A DNA stretch of 64,000 nucleotides from Oceanicola sp. D3 (lineage in GTDB: Bacteria; Pseudomonadota; Alphaproteobacteria; Rhodobacterales; Rhodobacteraceae). Every line of letters begins with the position of its first letter. Position 1 is the stretch's first letter. The position numbers were made by a program, and so were the translations under genes. The stretch covers positions 2,418,001 to 2,482,000 of the forward strand of contig NZ_CP040932.1 in the NCBI RefSeq assembly GCF_006351965.1, given 5' to 3'. The notes below the pieces were generated by a model, which saw only the letters and a list, made by a program, of their open reading frames with translations, ran no database searches and had not been told where the DNA came from. Shown here in pieces: positions 52,225 through 61,260 of this stretch.

Positions 52225-53189
52225 GCGCCCTCCTCCTCCGCCGCCAAAAGCAGCTCGGCGGTTACGTCATCTGTTACCAGGGTATCGACCAGCCCGGCCC
52301 GCGTGGCGGCACGGATGATCGGGGCCTTGTGCGGCCCGGCGGCGGCCATGATCTTCAGCGGCACCTGGGCGACGGTTTCCATCGAAACGCCGATGGCGCG
52401 CCGGTCAATCGGATGGTCGATCGGTTTGCCGTCCGTGCCCAGAAAGCGGCCCAGCACATCGCCGATGGACCCCGCCGCGCGCAGGTCTGCCGCCGTGACC
52501 TCGCTGGGCAGGCCATTGGCCACAAGGAACGACTTGTCAGACACATCGCTTGCCGTCAGCACGGCGGCGTCGAGATTCTCGAACTTGGCAAAATGGGCGG
52601 CGAAGAGCTCCTGCGCCAGAAAAGCGGCCCTATCGACCCCTTCGGAGAGGTAGACGGGCGCGGTGAGCAGGGAGTATTGCGCGCCCAGCTTTTCGGCGAG
52701 GCCGGAGGCGATGGAAAAGGCATTGAAGGAAGCCCCGCGCGAGGTGCCACCGAGCATGGAGACAACCTCCAGCGCCGGGTTGGAGAGCCGGGGCAGACGC
52801 CGCACCGCGCTTTCCAACGTAAGGCCCCAAGACACGCCAAGGCGCTTCCAGCCGCCATCGCGCAGCTCTTCCGTCAGGTAGCTCGACAGCGCCGCGCCAA
52901 CGGGGGTGTGATAATCATAGGCCTCGCGGTTGGCCGGGGCGACAAGCGCCTTTGTCAACCCGAGCGCGCTGCGCAGCCGCTCCTGCAACTCGATACAGGG
53001 CAAGAAGGGCGAGTCGATCTCGATGCGCACCGTCCCTTGTGCCCGCGCCTTCTGAATCGCCTGATTCACCCGTAGCCGCGTGACTCCCATCATGCGGGCC
53101 ACTTCGGCCTGGGTCATTTCGTTGATGAAATAGTGCCAGCATACCTCGCAAATGAAGGCATCGCTGTCGTCCTGCGGATCGCGCGGCAT
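52221..53189 (-). CDS. SorC-family sugar-responsive transcription regulator
   Basis: This 322-residue protein has an N-terminal helix-turn-helix (NEMTQAEVARMMGVTRLRVN, about residues 23-42) and a large sugar-phosphate-binding domain (SWGLTLESAVRRLP, SMLGGTSRGASFNAFSIASGLAEKL). Such proteins (SorC, DalR, RbtR, EryD) control polyol operons with a sugar phosphate as effector. It diverges from the polyol importer genes and heads its own operon with two SDRs, so it probably controls both. Confidence 0.92.
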   Translation of the reverse strand: MPRDPQDDSDAFICEVCWHYFINEMTQAEVARMMGVTRLRVNQAIQKARAQGTVRIEIDSPFLPCIELQERLRSALGLTKALVAPANREAYDYHTPVGAALSSYLTEELRDGGWKRLGVSWGLTLESAVRRLPRLSNPALEVVSMLGGTSRGASFNAFSIASGLAEKLGAQYSLLTAPVYLSEGVDRAAFLAQELFAAHFAKFENLDAAVLTASDVSDKSFLVANGLPSEVTAADLRAAGSIGDVLGRFLGTDGKPIDHPIDRRAIGVSMETVAQVPLKIMAAAGPHKAPIIRAATRAGLVDTLVTDDVTAELLLAAEEEGA

Positions 53190-53306
53190 TGCTTCTCCCG
53201 TTCCTCCCTTGGCGCAGGCAGATCATGCGCCGGTGGGTTCACATGGCATGAAATGCATATGTCAGGCAAGCAATACAAATGAGATTTTTCACTTGCGCGA
53301 CTCTCG

Positions 53307-53318
53307 TTACATATGTAA
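53307..53318. promoter_or_regulatory. Candidate SorC-family operator
   Basis: TTACATATGTAA is a perfect 12-bp palindrome in the 218-bp divergent gap between the SorC gene and the polyol importer, 90 bp before the binding-protein start. Confidence 0.5.
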
Positions 53319-53407
53319 ATCGAAGCCCACGAGGAGGCGTTGGCGTGAGGGGGATAGAGCCTTGCCGGCGCATTGCCGCGACACATAAGACCTTTTGGGA
53401 GGACACC

Positions 53408-54859
53408 ATGAAGATCGCATTTAGAACCGGCGCCTCAGCGCTGGCACTTTGCCTTGCTGCCGGCTTTGCGGGCGCACAGGACATGACCATTGAAAACCAA
53501 GACTGGTGGCAGGAGGCCGGCGCAAAGTTTGAAGGCGTCACCCTGCGCGGCGTGACGGAAAGCACCCCGCCGTCAAACTTTGTGGGCGATGTGCTCGCGC
53601 CCAAATTCGAGGAACTCACCGGCATTCGCGTGGAGGTGGAAACCACCTCTTGGGATCAGATGTATGACAAGGCGATCAAAGACATGGAGGCCGGCACCGG
53701 CATCTATGACATGGTCTATATCGAGCAGGACATCGTTTATGCCTACCTCGCCCGCGACTTTCTGGTGAACACCACCAAGGCGCTAGCCGAGAAGTCCGAG
53801 CTGAAAGCGCCGGGCTACGATGAAGCCAACTTCACCACCTTTGCCGACAACTTCCGCGGCGCCGAGGACGGCGATCTGTACGGCATTCCGATGGAAGCCT
53901 TCATCAAGATCTACCTTTACCGGACCGATCTGTTTGGGGATGCCGATATTCAGGCCGCCTTCAAGGAGCAGACGGGCCGCGACCTCGCCCCGGCCACGAC
54001 CCACAAGGAATACGCCGAGATCGCGCAGTTCTTTACCGCCTATGGCGAAGAGAACGATATGGATCTCTGGGGCACCACGGCTCAGGCCCACACCGGCCAC
54101 CCGGCCTCGTGGTATGAGTTCTTCGAGAGCGTCGCGCCGACCTATGGCGTCTTCGACTGGGGCATCAACCCGGGCGAGAACTACGGTGCCAGCGTTGAAA
54201 ATGGCGGCGAGATGAACTCGGACGCGGCCAAGGAAGCACTGACATGGTGGCTTTCGATGCGTGACATCGCGCCGCCGGAATCGGTGCAGTCCACATGGAC
54301 GGAAGTGGCCACCACCTTCGCCGCCGGGCGGGTTGCTCAGGGGCTGGTCTATGGGGAAAACGCAGCCTGGATCGCCGCTGACGAAACCAAGAGCCGTGTT
54401 GTCGGCAATGTGGGCGTGGCCCTGCCGCCGCTGCAAGAGGGTGTGATGGCCGCCGCCGAAGCTGGCGGAGGCTACATCGGCTACTACGACGGCGGTGCCT
54501 TTGGCCTGCCCGCGACCTCCAAGAACCAGGATGCGGCGCTGCTGTTCCTGCAGTTCATGGCGCTGCCCGAGGTGCAGGAGCAATGGGCGATGGCCTCGCG
54601 CATCACCCTCGACAGCACCTATGACACGCCGATGGTCAAGGAGCTCGACGAAGAGCTGGGTGGCTACTTCACCATGATGAAGGATCAGGGCTACCTGTTC
54701 AAAGGCGCGCCGGAATACCCGTTCCACCGGCAGGTGCTGGAGGCGACTGCGCCCACCTTCTACTCGATCCTCACCGGTGACACACCTGTCAGCGAAGGGC
54801 TCGACAAGATGGCCGCCGAGGCCGAGGCAGAGCTGAAGACGCTGGGCTACCGCGAGTAG
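53408..54859 (+). CDS. Polyol ABC transporter substrate-binding protein
   Basis: This 483-residue periplasmic protein has a signal peptide ([19 protein letters not shown], cut after AGA near residue 23) and the CUT1-type binding fold: [85 protein letters not shown] precedes the ATG at 53408; the longer upstream frame runs through the operator region. With the two permeases and downstream ATPase it forms a sorbitol/xylitol-type importer. A strong stem-loop follows. Confidence 0.9.
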   Translation: MKIAFRTGASALALCLAAGFAGAQDMTIENQDWWQEAGAKFEGVTLRGVTESTPPSNFVGDVLAPKFEELTGIRVEVETTSWDQMYDKAIKDMEAGTGIYDMVYIEQDIVYAYLARDFLVNTTKALAEKSELKAPGYDEANFTTFADNFRGAEDGDLYGIPMEAFIKIYLYRTDLFGDADIQAAFKEQTGRDLAPATTHKEYAEIAQFFTAYGEENDMDLWGTTAQAHTGHPASWYEFFESVAPTYGVFDWGINPGENYGASVENGGEMNSDAAKEALTWWLSMRDIAPPESVQSTWTEVATTFAAGRVAQGLVYGENAAWIAADETKSRVVGNVGVALPPLQEGVMAAAEAGGGYIGYYDGGAFGLPATSKNQDAALLFLQFMALPEVQEQWAMASRITLDSTYDTPMVKELDEELGGYFTMMKDQGYLFKGAPEYPFHRQVLEATAPTFYSILTGDTPVSEGLDKMAAEAEAELKTLGYRE

Positions 54860-54879
54860 GCCCACAGCCAAGCACTCGC

Positions 54880-54909
54880 GGCGGGCCGCCTGCTCCCGGG
54901 CGGCCCGCC
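54880..54909 (+). terminator. Stem-loop between polyol binding protein and permease
   Basis: GGCGGGCCGCC (54880-54890) pairs perfectly with GGCGGCCCGCC (54899-54909), 11 bp around 8 bases, without a T-run. It probably blocks 3' decay and raises binding-protein levels over the permease. Confidence 0.6.
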
Positions 54910-54976
54910 CTCGCCTTCACACACGCTCCACCCGGGGCGGTTTTCACCGCGCTCCCTGACAGGAAAGGTTGGCCAG

Positions 54977-55849
54977 ATGCGTTCCAACAGATTGGGCTGG
55001 TGGCTTCTTTCGCCCACCCTGCTCGTGCTCTTCCTCTTCGGCGCGGTGCCCTTTTTCTACGTGCTGTGGCTGGCGTTCCATCAGTGGAACCCCTTCGCCA
55101 CCAACCCCGACATCATCTACAACGGCGCCGAAAACTTCCGCCGCCTGGTGTTTGACACAGCCTTCCTGAATTCGCTCGGCGTCACCGTTGCCTTCGTGGT
55201 CTTCGCGGTGCTCACCGAACTGGTGATCGGCTACATGCTGGCCCGTGCCTTCATGCGCGACTTTCCCGGCAAGGCAATCTTTCGCACCATTCACACGCTG
55301 CCGCTGATCATGGCGCCGATCATCGTTGGCTCGATCTGGAAGCTGATGACCACCCCCTCGATCGGGATCATCCCGCACCTGCTGGACGAGTGGTTTGGCT
55401 ATGACCTCAACATCGGCCAGTCGGCGCTTGCGGCCTTTACCATCACGGTCATCATGGATGTCTGGCACTGGACGCCGCTGGTGACGCTTACGCTCATCGC
55501 CGCGCTGGTCTCGCTGCCTGCCGACCCGTTCGAGCAGGCGCAGATCGACGGGGCGAACAAGCGCCAGATCTTCTGGCACATCACCCTGCCGATGATCGCC
55601 CCCGCCGTGGTGGCCACTGTCTTCATCCGGCTGATGGACGCGCTGCGCACGGTGGACGAGGTGTTGATGCTCACCGGCGGCGGGCCCGGCTCGGCCACGC
55701 GCTACCTTGGCGTGCACATCTTCAAGGAGGTCTTTCCGAAGACCAACTACGGCTACGGCTCGGCCATTTCGGTGATCGTGCTCTACCTCACCATCGTCGT
55801 CTGCTGGCTGCTCTACGTCGGCATGCTCGCCCCCCGGAACAAGAAGTGA
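54977..55849 (+). CDS. Polyol ABC transporter permease 1 (MalF-type)
   Basis: This 290-residue permease has six hydrophobic helices (LGWWLLSPTLLVLFLFGAVP first) and the EAA loop ADPFEQAQIDGANKRQIFWHI. GTGDTGGGPG-type TGGGPGSATRYLG near residue 232 matches MalF/UgpA permeases. The start at 54977 gives a standard length. It is followed by permease 2 after 10 bp. Confidence 0.9.
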   Translation: MRSNRLGWWLLSPTLLVLFLFGAVPFFYVLWLAFHQWNPFATNPDIIYNGAENFRRLVFDTAFLNSLGVTVAFVVFAVLTELVIGYMLARAFMRDFPGKAIFRTIHTLPLIMAPIIVGSIWKLMTTPSIGIIPHLLDEWFGYDLNIGQSALAAFTITVIMDVWHWTPLVTLTLIAALVSLPADPFEQAQIDGANKRQIFWHITLPMIAPAVVATVFIRLMDALRTVDEVLMLTGGGPGSATRYLGVHIFKEVFPKTNYGYGSAISVIVLYLTIVVCWLLYVGMLAPRNKK

Positions 55850-55859
55850 GGCCGCAGAG

Positions 55860-56696
55860 ATGAAAAAGCGCAATCCATGGCTGCAAACCCTGTTTTGGGT
55901 GATTATCAGCTTCCTCACGCTGTTCCCGATCTACTGGCTCTTCGTGATCTCGGTGAAACCGGCGGTGGACCTGTTTTCGACCCCCGATATCATCCTGCGC
56001 GGGGCCTATTGGCAGAACTACGTCGACGTCTGGACCGACCGGACGCTGCGCGGCTACATGCTGAACTCACTTATCATCTCCTCGGGCAACGCGCTGCTCT
56101 GCACCACGCTCGGGTTCTTTGCCTGCTACGCGCTGACGCGCTTCAACCTTGGTGGCAAGGAGAGCATCTTTTTCTGGACCATCACCAACCGCATGGCCCC
56201 GCCCGCAGTGTTCCTGCTGCCGCTCTTTTTGCTGATGACGCAGGTTTACCGGATCGGGGATTTCACCCTGCTGGACACCCGGTTTGGCATGATCATGGTC
56301 TATTGCACCTTCAATCTGCCATTCGCCATATGGACGCTGCGGCCCACGCTGGACGGCATCCCCCGCGAGCTGGACGAAGCGGCCTATGTTGATGGCGCGT
56401 CGAGCTGGAAGGTGATTTCGGAAGTGGTCTTTCCGCTCTGTCGCCCCGGCCTTGCCGTTACGCTGATCCTGACCTGGGTCTTTGCGTGGAACGAGTATCT
56501 TCTGGCCGCCACGCTCACCAACTTTAACGCCCGCACGCTCACGACGGGGCTCAGTGAATACGTCACCACCACCGGCACAGAATGGGGGATCATGGCGGCG
56601 ATCTCGGTGTTCACCCTGATCCCGGCGCTGATCGTCTTCACCATGGTGCAGCGCCATATCGTGGCCGGGCTCACCTTTGGCGCCGTGAAAGGGTGA
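55860..56696 (+). CDS. Polyol ABC transporter permease 2 (MalG-type)
   Basis: This 278-residue permease has six helices and the EAA loop GIPRELDEAAYVDGASSWKV. It pairs with permease 1 to make the channel. The 4-bp gap to the small membrane protein gene points to one transcript. Confidence 0.9.
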   Translation: MKKRNPWLQTLFWVIISFLTLFPIYWLFVISVKPAVDLFSTPDIILRGAYWQNYVDVWTDRTLRGYMLNSLIISSGNALLCTTLGFFACYALTRFNLGGKESIFFWTITNRMAPPAVFLLPLFLLMTQVYRIGDFTLLDTRFGMIMVYCTFNLPFAIWTLRPTLDGIPRELDEAAYVDGASSWKVISEVVFPLCRPGLAVTLILTWVFAWNEYLLAATLTNFNARTLTTGLSEYVTTTGTEWGIMAAISVFTLIPALIVFTMVQRHIVAGLTFGAVKG

Positions 56697-56700
56697 TGAG

Positions 56701-56943
56701 ATGACCGAGATCGACAACGAACCCATCGACATCCTCGAAGAAGAGGCGCAGCCCCCTGCCCCGCCACCCGTCGGCTTTCTGCCGATCGAGACCAACTGGT
56801 TTGACCGGCTGTTCATCTCGCTGGTGATCTGGGTGGCCATCTGCCTTGTCTGGCTGCGCTTCATCGAGCCGCTGGGGGCAGACCTTTACATCGCCCATGC
56901 CATCTCGGTGGCGGCGGGCCTCTACATCATCTGGAAAGGATAG
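56701..56943 (+). CDS. Small membrane protein in the polyol importer operon
   Basis: This 80-residue protein has an acidic, Pro-rich N-terminus (about 1-35), then two hydrophobic helices ([36 protein letters not shown]). I do not recognise a domain. It lies right after the permeases in the same place GlpU takes in the glycerol importer and may be an accessory subunit. The next gene starts 4 bp later. Confidence 0.75.
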   Translation: MTEIDNEPIDILEEEAQPPAPPPVGFLPIETNWFDRLFISLVIWVAICLVWLRFIEPLGADLYIAHAISVAAGLYIIWKG

Positions 56944-56947
56944 GCGG

Positions 56948-58000
56948 ATGAAATCGCTGGTCTTGGAACAGAAGCACGAGCTTTCGCTGCGCGACTTCCC
57001 GCAGATCGACCGGGAGGAGGAGGTGCTGGGCCCGCGCGATGTGCGCATCAAGCTGCACACCGTCGGCATCTGCGGTTCTGACGTGCATTACTACACCCAC
57101 GGGCGGATTGGGCCCTTCGTGGTGAAGGCGCCGATGATCCTCGGGCATGAGGCCTCGGGCACGGTGATCGAGGTGGGCGATGAGGTGCGCACGCTGGCGG
57201 TGGGAGACAGGGTTTGCGCCGAGCCGGGCATCCCCGATCCGAACTCCCGCGCCACGCGTCTGGGCATCTACAACGTCGACCCGGCGGTGCGCTTTTGGGC
57301 CACGCCGCCGGTGCACGGCATCCTGCGGCCAACCTGCGTGCACCCTGAGGCCTTCACCTTCAAACTGCCCGACAACGTTAGCTTTGCCGAGGCGGCCATG
57401 GTGGAGCCGCTGGCGGTTGGGGTGCATGCGGCCACCAAGGCCCGGGTCAAACCGGGGGATGTGGGCGTTGTGATGGGGGCTGGGCCGATTGGGCTTGTCA
57501 CCGCGCTTTCGGCGCTGGCGGCGGGCTGCGCCCGGGTTTACGTCACCGACCTTTCGGAGACAAAGCTGGCCATCGCCGCCGCTCTCAGCCCGGCCATCGT
57601 GCCGGTGCTGGCCCCGGGCGAAGACCTTGCGGCACGCGTGCTGGCAGACACCGAGGGCTGGGGCGCGGATGTGGTTTGGGAGGCGACCGGCTCGCCCAAG
57701 GCGGCGGCGCGCGTCTTCGAGCCACTGGCCCCGGGCGGCTGCGTGACGCTCATTGGCGGCCAGCCCGACCCGATCAGCTATGACGCCGGCGCGGCCATGG
57801 TGCGCGAGGCCCGTGTGGAGAACATCTTTCGCTATGCCCATGTCTTCCCGCGCTGCCTCGCCATGCTTTCCTCGGGTGCGATCGACGTGAAACCCCTGAT
57901 TACCAGCACATATGGCTTCGACGACAGCGTCGCCGCCTTCCAGCGGGCCGCCGAGGCACCGCCGGAAGAGGTGAAGATGCAGATCGAACTGCCGCAATGA
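56948..58000 (+). CDS. Zinc polyol dehydrogenase (sorbitol/xylitol dehydrogenase-like)
   Basis: This 350-residue medium-chain dehydrogenase has [16 protein letters not shown] and LGHEASGTV as catalytic zinc parts and [14 protein letters not shown] for NAD. The four-cysteine structural zinc site is absent, as in polyol dehydrogenases of this type ([18 protein letters not shown] in its place). It would oxidise xylitol or D-sorbitol to D-xylulose or D-fructose. With xylulokinase two genes after the ATPase, xylitol or D-arabitol to D-xylulose is the simplest reading. Confidence 0.88.
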   Translation: MKSLVLEQKHELSLRDFPQIDREEEVLGPRDVRIKLHTVGICGSDVHYYTHGRIGPFVVKAPMILGHEASGTVIEVGDEVRTLAVGDRVCAEPGIPDPNSRATRLGIYNVDPAVRFWATPPVHGILRPTCVHPEAFTFKLPDNVSFAEAAMVEPLAVGVHAATKARVKPGDVGVVMGAGPIGLVTALSALAAGCARVYVTDLSETKLAIAAALSPAIVPVLAPGEDLAARVLADTEGWGADVVWEATGSPKAAARVFEPLAPGGCVTLIGGQPDPISYDAGAAMVREARVENIFRYAHVFPRCLAMLSSGAIDVKPLITSTYGFDDSVAAFQRAAEAPPEEVKMQIELPQ

Positions 58001-58018
58001 CACCCGAGGAGAACAGCC

Positions 58019-59080
58019 GTGGCTGACGTGAAAATCGACAATGTGATCAAGCGATACGGCAGCGTGCAGGTGATGCACGGGGTCTCGGCGCAGATCGAAG
58101 ACGGCGAGTTTGTGGTGCTCGTGGGCCCCTCGGGTTGCGGCAAATCCACCCTGCTGCGCATGCTCGCGGGGCTGGAGGAGATCTCGGGCGGCGAGATTTC
58201 CATCGGGGGCCGGGTTGTTAACGACATCGCGCCCAAGGAGCGCGACATTGCAATGGTGTTCCAGAGCTACGCGCTCTACCCGCACAAAACCGTGGCCGAC
58301 AATATCGGCTTTCCGCTCAAGATGGCGAAGCGACCGAAGGAGGAGGTGCGCGAGAAGGTTGAGCATGCGGCGGCCATTCTCGACCTGACAAAGTATCTCA
58401 AACGCTTCCCCAAGGAGCTTTCAGGCGGGCAGCGCCAGCGGGTTGCGATGGGCCGCGCCATCGTGCGCGATCCGCAGGTGTTTCTGTTCGATGAGCCGCT
58501 CTCGAACCTCGATGCCAAGCTGCGGGTGACGATGCGGGTTGAAATCAAGGAGTTGCACCAGCGGCTGGGAACCACCATCGTCTACGTGACCCACGATCAG
58601 ATCGAGGCAATGACCATGGCAGACAAGATCGTCGTCATGCGGGACGGGCGGGTGGAGCAGATTGGCGCGCCACTTGAGCTTTATGACCGGCCGGAAAGCG
58701 TTTTCGTTGCCGGGTTCATCGGCTCGCCTTCGATGAACTTCGTTCACGGCAAGATTGCCGGCACTGGCGACGCCCGCCACTTTGTTTCCGATGACGGGAT
58801 GGCGCTGCCGGTGCCCGATATGCCGCTCGAAGAGGGCCAGCCCGTGACCTATGGCATCCGCCCCGAGGATATCGAGATCGGGCCGGGAGGCACCCCGGTG
58901 AAGGTGGTGGTGGTGGAGCCGACCGGCTCGGAGACACAGGTGTTTGCCCGCGCGGGCAAGGATTTGATCGACGCCGTGGTGAAGGAACGCCTTCAGGCGC
59001 GACCCGGCGAAGAGATCGGCTTTATCATCGACCCGGCGAAGGTGCACCTCTTTGACAGAAACACCGAGAAGCACCTGTGA
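58019..59080 (+). CDS. Polyol ABC transporter ATP-binding protein (MalK/UgpC type)
   Basis: This 353-residue ATPase is fully canonical: Walker A GPSGCGKST, signature LSGGQRQRVAMGRAIV, Walker B FLFDEPLSNLDAK and switch His in YVTHDQIEA. A TOBE domain follows from about residue 235. The GTG start at 58019 follows GAGGAGAA. It is separated from its permeases by the dehydrogenase gene. The stop overlaps the HAD gene start by four bases. Confidence 0.92.
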   Translation: MADVKIDNVIKRYGSVQVMHGVSAQIEDGEFVVLVGPSGCGKSTLLRMLAGLEEISGGEISIGGRVVNDIAPKERDIAMVFQSYALYPHKTVADNIGFPLKMAKRPKEEVREKVEHAAAILDLTKYLKRFPKELSGGQRQRVAMGRAIVRDPQVFLFDEPLSNLDAKLRVTMRVEIKELHQRLGTTIVYVTHDQIEAMTMADKIVVMRDGRVEQIGAPLELYDRPESVFVAGFIGSPSMNFVHGKIAGTGDARHFVSDDGMALPVPDMPLEEGQPVTYGIRPEDIEIGPGGTPVKVVVVEPTGSETQVFARAGKDLIDAVVKERLQARPGEEIGFIIDPAKVHLFDRNTEKHL

Positions 59081-59784
59081 GCGACAGCGACGTGCATAAC
59101 ATCAGGGCAATAATTTTTGACCTCGACGGATGCCTCGTGGACAGCGAGCCGCATTCGCTGGAGGCGATTGCGACAGAAATGCGCGCCGTGGGCGTGGAGG
59201 ATGCGCGGGCCGAGGACATTCGGCGCGACTATCTCGGCGTGTCGATGACCGATATCTGCCGCGACATCACCCGGCGCATTGGCCGCGATGTGCCCGCTGA
59301 TTTCGTTGACCGCGTGGAGACCGGTCTGTTTGCGGTTTATGCCGAGAAGCTCACGCAGATTGACGGCGCCACCCGCCTGCTCGACCGCTTGAGCGAGGCA
59401 GGGCTGCCCACCGCCATTGCCACTGGTGGCTCGGTGCGGCGGATGCGCGAAACCCTGCGTCTTGGCGGGTTGGCCGCGTATTTTGAGGGCCGTGCGTTCA
59501 GCGCCGAGACGGTGGAGCGCGGCAAGCCTGCGCCCGATCTCTTTTTGCTGGCAGCGCGTGAGCTTGGCGTTGCCCCAGAGCAATGCGCCGTGCTGGAGGA
59601 CTCGCCCCATGGCATCGAAGGGGCACGCGCCGCCGGGATGCACCCGGTCGGCTTTGTCGGCGGCGGGCATCTTGACCCGATCCGCGAGAGCCACCGCGCA
59701 CGGCTGCTGGAGGCAGGCGCGGCGCAGGTGGTTGATACGCTTGAGGCTGCCTTTCCCGCGCTGACGCGCAGAACAAGCGCCTGA
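59077..59784 (+). CDS. HAD-family sugar phosphatase or phosphomutase-like
   Basis: This 235-residue protein has IIFDLDGCLVDSEPHSLEA with the catalytic aspartates, TGGSVRRMRETL as motif 2, KPAPDLFLLAAR as motif 3 and VLEDSPHGIEGA as motif 4. The alpha-helical cap of beta-phosphoglucomutase relatives is present. It starts with GTG overlapping the ATPase stop. Placed before xylulokinase, it may remove phosphate from a misphosphorylated or toxic polyol phosphate. Substrate unknown. Confidence 0.87.
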   Translation: MSDSDVHNIRAIIFDLDGCLVDSEPHSLEAIATEMRAVGVEDARAEDIRRDYLGVSMTDICRDITRRIGRDVPADFVDRVETGLFAVYAEKLTQIDGATRLLDRLSEAGLPTAIATGGSVRRMRETLRLGGLAAYFEGRAFSAETVERGKPAPDLFLLAARELGVAPEQCAVLEDSPHGIEGARAAGMHPVGFVGGGHLDPIRESHRARLLEAGAAQVVDTLEAAFPALTRRTSA

Positions 59785-59788
59785 GCCG

Positions 59789-61240
59789 ATGAGCTATCTT
59801 GGCATCGACCTTGGAACCTCCGGACTGCGCGCCCTGCTTGTCGATGACACAGGCGCTCCGATCGGTGCCACGGAGGCCAGCTATCCGGTGCACCACCCGC
59901 ACTCCGGCTGGTCGGAACAAGACCCTGCCGATTGGGTCGAGGCGTTGGAAAAAGCCATTGGCACCCTGCGCGCGCAATACCCGGCCTTTGCCGCCCTGCG
60001 CGGCATTGGCGTTGCCGGGCAGATGCACGGGGCCACGCTGCTCGACGCGGATGACAAGGTGTTGCGGCGCTGCATTTTGTGGAACGACAGCCGCTCGCAC
60101 GAGGAAGCCGCCCGGCTTGACGCGGTGCCGGGCGTGCGGGCTCATTCGGGCAATGTCGTGTTTGCCGGGTTCACCGCGCCCAAGCTGGAGTGGGTCCGCA
60201 AGCACGAGCCGGAGATTTTCGGCCGCACGGCGAAGGTCTTGCTGCCTGCGGGGTTTCTGAACCTTTATCTCACCGGCGAACATGTGGCCGACATGTCCGA
60301 CAGTGCGGGCACCTCATGGCTCGACACCGGGGCGCGCGGCTGGTCTGACGCGCTGCTGGAGGCCGGGCACATGCGGCGGGATCAGATGCCACGGCTGGTG
60401 GAGGGCTGCGAGGCTGCGGGCATGTTGCGCCCCGATCTGGCCCGCGCATGGGGGCTGACGCACCCGGTTATCGTGACCGGCGGCGCGGGCGACAATGCTG
60501 CCGCCGCCTGCGGGATTGGCGCGATGCAGGAGGGGCAGGGTTTTGTCTCTCTTGGCACCTCGGGGGTGTTGCTGACCGCGCGCAACGGCTACGCGCCCGC
60601 GCCGGAAACCGCCGTGCACACCTTTTGCCACGCGGTGCCGGGGCGCTGGTATCAGATGGGAGTAATGCTTTCGGCCACCGATAGCCTCAACTGGCTCTCC
60701 AGCATCACCCAGACCCGCCCCTCCGAGCTTTCTGCAGCCCTTGGCGACGCGTTGCAGCCGCCGGGGCCGGTGCGCTTTTTGCCCTACCTGTCGGGCGAGC
60801 GAACGCCCCATAACGACGCGGCGATCCGAGCCAGTTTTACCGGGATCGGGGCGGACTGCACGCGCGAGGGCCTGACCCGCGCCGTGATGGAGGGCGTGGC
60901 CTTTGCCCTGCGCGAAAACCTCGAAGCCCTGCGCGCCACAGGTGCCAACCCCTCCGAACTGATCGCAATCGGGGGCGGCACCCGTTCGCACTATTGGCTC
61001 AAACTCATTGCGACGACGCTCGGCATTCCTCTTGTCTTGCCTGCGGATGGCGAATTTGGCGCCGCACTCGGCGCAGCGCGTCTTGCCACGCTGGCCCCCA
61101 CAGGAGAGGCGATGGAAACGGTCATGCAGCCGCCAGACCGGGGGCAGCGGATTGATCCGGTGACCGGCCTGCGTGACAGCTTCGATGACGCCTTCGGGCG
61201 GTTCAGAACCGCCTATAGGGCCACGCGAGACATTCAGTAG
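59789..61240 (+). CDS. xylB: Xylulokinase
   Basis: This 483-residue FGGY kinase has YLGIDLGTSGLRALLVDDTG, VAGQMHGATLLD (the MHG typical of xylulokinases), LWNDSRS, TGGAGDNAAAACGIG and IAIGGGTRSHYWLKLIATTL. It phosphorylates D-xylulose for the pentose phosphate pathway. It ends the polyol operon, four bases after the HAD gene, and its presence is the main reason to call the imported substrate a pentitol. It is convergent with rhaA. Confidence 0.93.
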   Translation: MSYLGIDLGTSGLRALLVDDTGAPIGATEASYPVHHPHSGWSEQDPADWVEALEKAIGTLRAQYPAFAALRGIGVAGQMHGATLLDADDKVLRRCILWNDSRSHEEAARLDAVPGVRAHSGNVVFAGFTAPKLEWVRKHEPEIFGRTAKVLLPAGFLNLYLTGEHVADMSDSAGTSWLDTGARGWSDALLEAGHMRRDQMPRLVEGCEAAGMLRPDLARAWGLTHPVIVTGGAGDNAAAACGIGAMQEGQGFVSLGTSGVLLTARNGYAPAPETAVHTFCHAVPGRWYQMGVMLSATDSLNWLSSITQTRPSELSAALGDALQPPGPVRFLPYLSGERTPHNDAAIRASFTGIGADCTREGLTRAVMEGVAFALRENLEALRATGANPSELIAIGGGTRSHYWLKLIATTLGIPLVLPADGEFGAALGAARLATLAPTGEAMETVMQPPDRGQRIDPVTGLRDSFDDAFGRFRTAYRATRDIQ

Positions 61241-61260
61241 ACACGCGAGGCGGGCGACGC

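Noticed and set aside
56927-58366. Minus-strand frame of 479 codons opposite the polyol dehydrogenase
   Set aside because: Antisense shadow of a dehydrogenase with intact motifs.
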